The notes under the pieces: model-generated | Told to the model about the DNA's origin: nothing | Database searches by the model: none | What the model saw: only the letters and a program-made list of their open reading frames with translations | Assembly: GCA_023388535.1 (NCBI GenBank) | Contig: JAEWFZ010000038.1 | Location: 102,887-166,886 of the forward strand | Length of the DNA: 64,000 bases | DNA from: Bacillota bacterium | GTDB lineage: Bacteria > Bacillota_I > Bacilli_A > Erysipelotrichales > Erysipelotrichaceae | Reading direction: 5' to 3' | Translations under genes and position numbers: made by a program | Shown here: positions 63,301 to 64,000 of the stretch, in pieces | Layout: each line of letters starts with the position of its first letter | How positions within the stretch are numbered: position 1 is the first letter of the stretch

Positions 63301-63572
63301 CGTCTACTTAAAAACAAGCTATCAATCACCCAAGTAATCACATATCCGACTAGGGCATAGCCAACAAACATCGTCAATACGAACCAACCTAATGCAGTAA
63401 AGCCTTCGACTGGAGCGATTACGGAAAGAATGTATAAAATGATCATTAATAAAGCAATCATCAAGGCCCCGATGAGGGCAGCTTTATTGTTGCGTTTTGT
63501 AATCATGGCGACAAATCCATATAAGACAATTCCAGCCAATGGCGGAAGCGTCATGCTTAACACATGGCCCAT
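63297..63572 (-). CDS. Small three-helix membrane protein, unknown
   Basis: A 91-residue protein with three membrane helices (about 5-22, 30-51 and 59-83), ending DSLFLSRR. I start at 63572, where AAGGAGG is ideally placed; the longer frame (63617) has none. It converges on the TraX gene, with ends overlapping by 4 bases. I do not recognise a family. Confidence 0.65.
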   Translation of the reverse strand: MGHVLSMTLPPLAGIVLYGFVAMITKRNNKAALIGALMIALLMIILYILSVIAPVEGFTALGWFVLTMFVGYALVGYVITWVIDSLFLSRR

Positions 63573-63753
63573 ATATTCGTCCTCCTTATCACTTTGATTA
63601 TACGATAAACGACACATTGTTTGATATTATTTACTCTTTTTTATTCATTTTATAAATGCAACGCTGAGGAATCAGATATTTTAAGAAATTATGACTTAAA
63701 TAGTAGATTGTTATAGAAAATGTTAAATAATCAGCAATCTTTTTAATATTGTG

Positions 63754-63793
63754 GTATCATACGACCGTGTTGTTGAAGGAGGGGATATGATAC
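63754..63793. repeat. Inverted repeat near IS3 element end
   Basis: GTATCATA (63754-63761) and TATGATAC (63786-63793) form a perfect 8-bp inverted repeat 34 bases before the transposase start. It could be part of the element's left end or a regulatory hairpin. The terminal repeat itself cannot be set without the right end. Confidence 0.45.
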
Positions 63794-63827
63794 ACTTTTA
63801 ATGACACCTAGAAAGGATACCAATTTC

Positions 63828-64000
63828 ATGAGAAGGACATACGATAAAGATTTCAAACTTAAAGTATCCAAACAAATAGTAGGAAAAAAGCACACCGTAA
63901 CTGAGATAGCTAAAGAGTATAATATCTCACGTCCAATCGTTTCTAGATGGGTATCTGAATTCCGTCGTTACGGTTCACAAGCCTTTAGTGGTAAAGGAGT
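63828..64000 (+). mobile_element. IS3-family (IS150-like) transposase OrfA, cut by window end
   Basis: The ATG at 63828 opens a frame that runs to the window end: MRRTYDKDFKLKVSKQIVGK, then a helix-turn-helix TVTEIAKEYNISRPIVSRWV, then FRRYGSQAFSGKG, the typical start of IS3-family OrfA. At least 57 residues are present. AAAGGATA lies upstream. The element's left end must lie in 63618-63827. A full element would carry OrfB by -1 frameshift. Confidence 0.85.

Overview
The window looks like chromosome from a low-GC, standard-code (TGA is a stop) fermentative relative of the Bacillota/Mycoplasmatota (Erysipelotrichia, Acholeplasmatales or Izemoplasmatales type). I base this on the bacillus-type gene orders (secG-rnr-smpB, pgk-tpiA-eno), class III ribonucleotide reductase, a long PPi-dependent phosphofructokinase, BglG-type antitermination, a CcpA-type cre site and strong AGGAGG ribosome binding sites. 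I cannot name the species. MurQ/MurR and a FemAB-type enzyme suggest contact with peptidoglycan, but they do not prove a cell wall.

Layout. 0.06-12.3 kb: alpha-glucan uptake and breakdown. A neopullulanase-type GH13 gene diverges from malF-malG-DUF1189-malE, followed by an oligoglucosidase, a lipoprotein amylase and a small PucR-type regulator, then an MsmX-type ATPase. 12.4-16.7 kb: an FMN reductase diverging from argS (with a C6/G6 palindrome between), then PPi-phosphofructokinase. 16.8-24.7 kb: a divergent GH13 enzyme with unusual motifs, a FemAB-type protein, and a trehalose PTS operon (antiterminator, EIIBC, phosphotrehalase, EIIA) with a classic RAT/terminator. 24.7-33.2 kb: an AT-richer block with an AfuABC-type importer preceded by four PhoP-box-like repeats, a PhoP/PhoR-like two-component system, rapZ and a phosphohexomutase. 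33.2-38.6 kb: MgtC, murR/murQ, ung-folC-folT. 38.9-46 kb: glycogen synthesis (glgC-glgD-glgA) and lower glycolysis (pgk-tpiA-eno). 46-51.6 kb, minus strand: DUF1576, a Wzy-like protein and LapA, then nrdD-nrdG. 51.7-56 kb: an XRE regulator, two Ig-like lipoproteins, secG, rnr, smpB. 56-63.6 kb: DUF2207/LemA, an HI0933 flavoprotein, a membrane-anchored pullulanase, TraX. The window ends inside the start of an IS3-family element.

How it works together (inference). Pullulanase and the lipoprotein amylase trim alpha-glucans outside the cell, MalEFG with MsmX imports maltodextrins, and cytoplasmic GH13 enzymes release glucose. Trehalose enters by PTS. Glucose passes through PPi-phosphofructokinase and pgk-tpi-eno, or is stored as glycogen. 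CcpA and BglG-type control connect these genes to sugar supply. The most interesting unit is the candidate phosphate-controlled importer plus two-component system at 24.7-30.9 kb, whose substrate is probably a phosphorylated compound and not iron.
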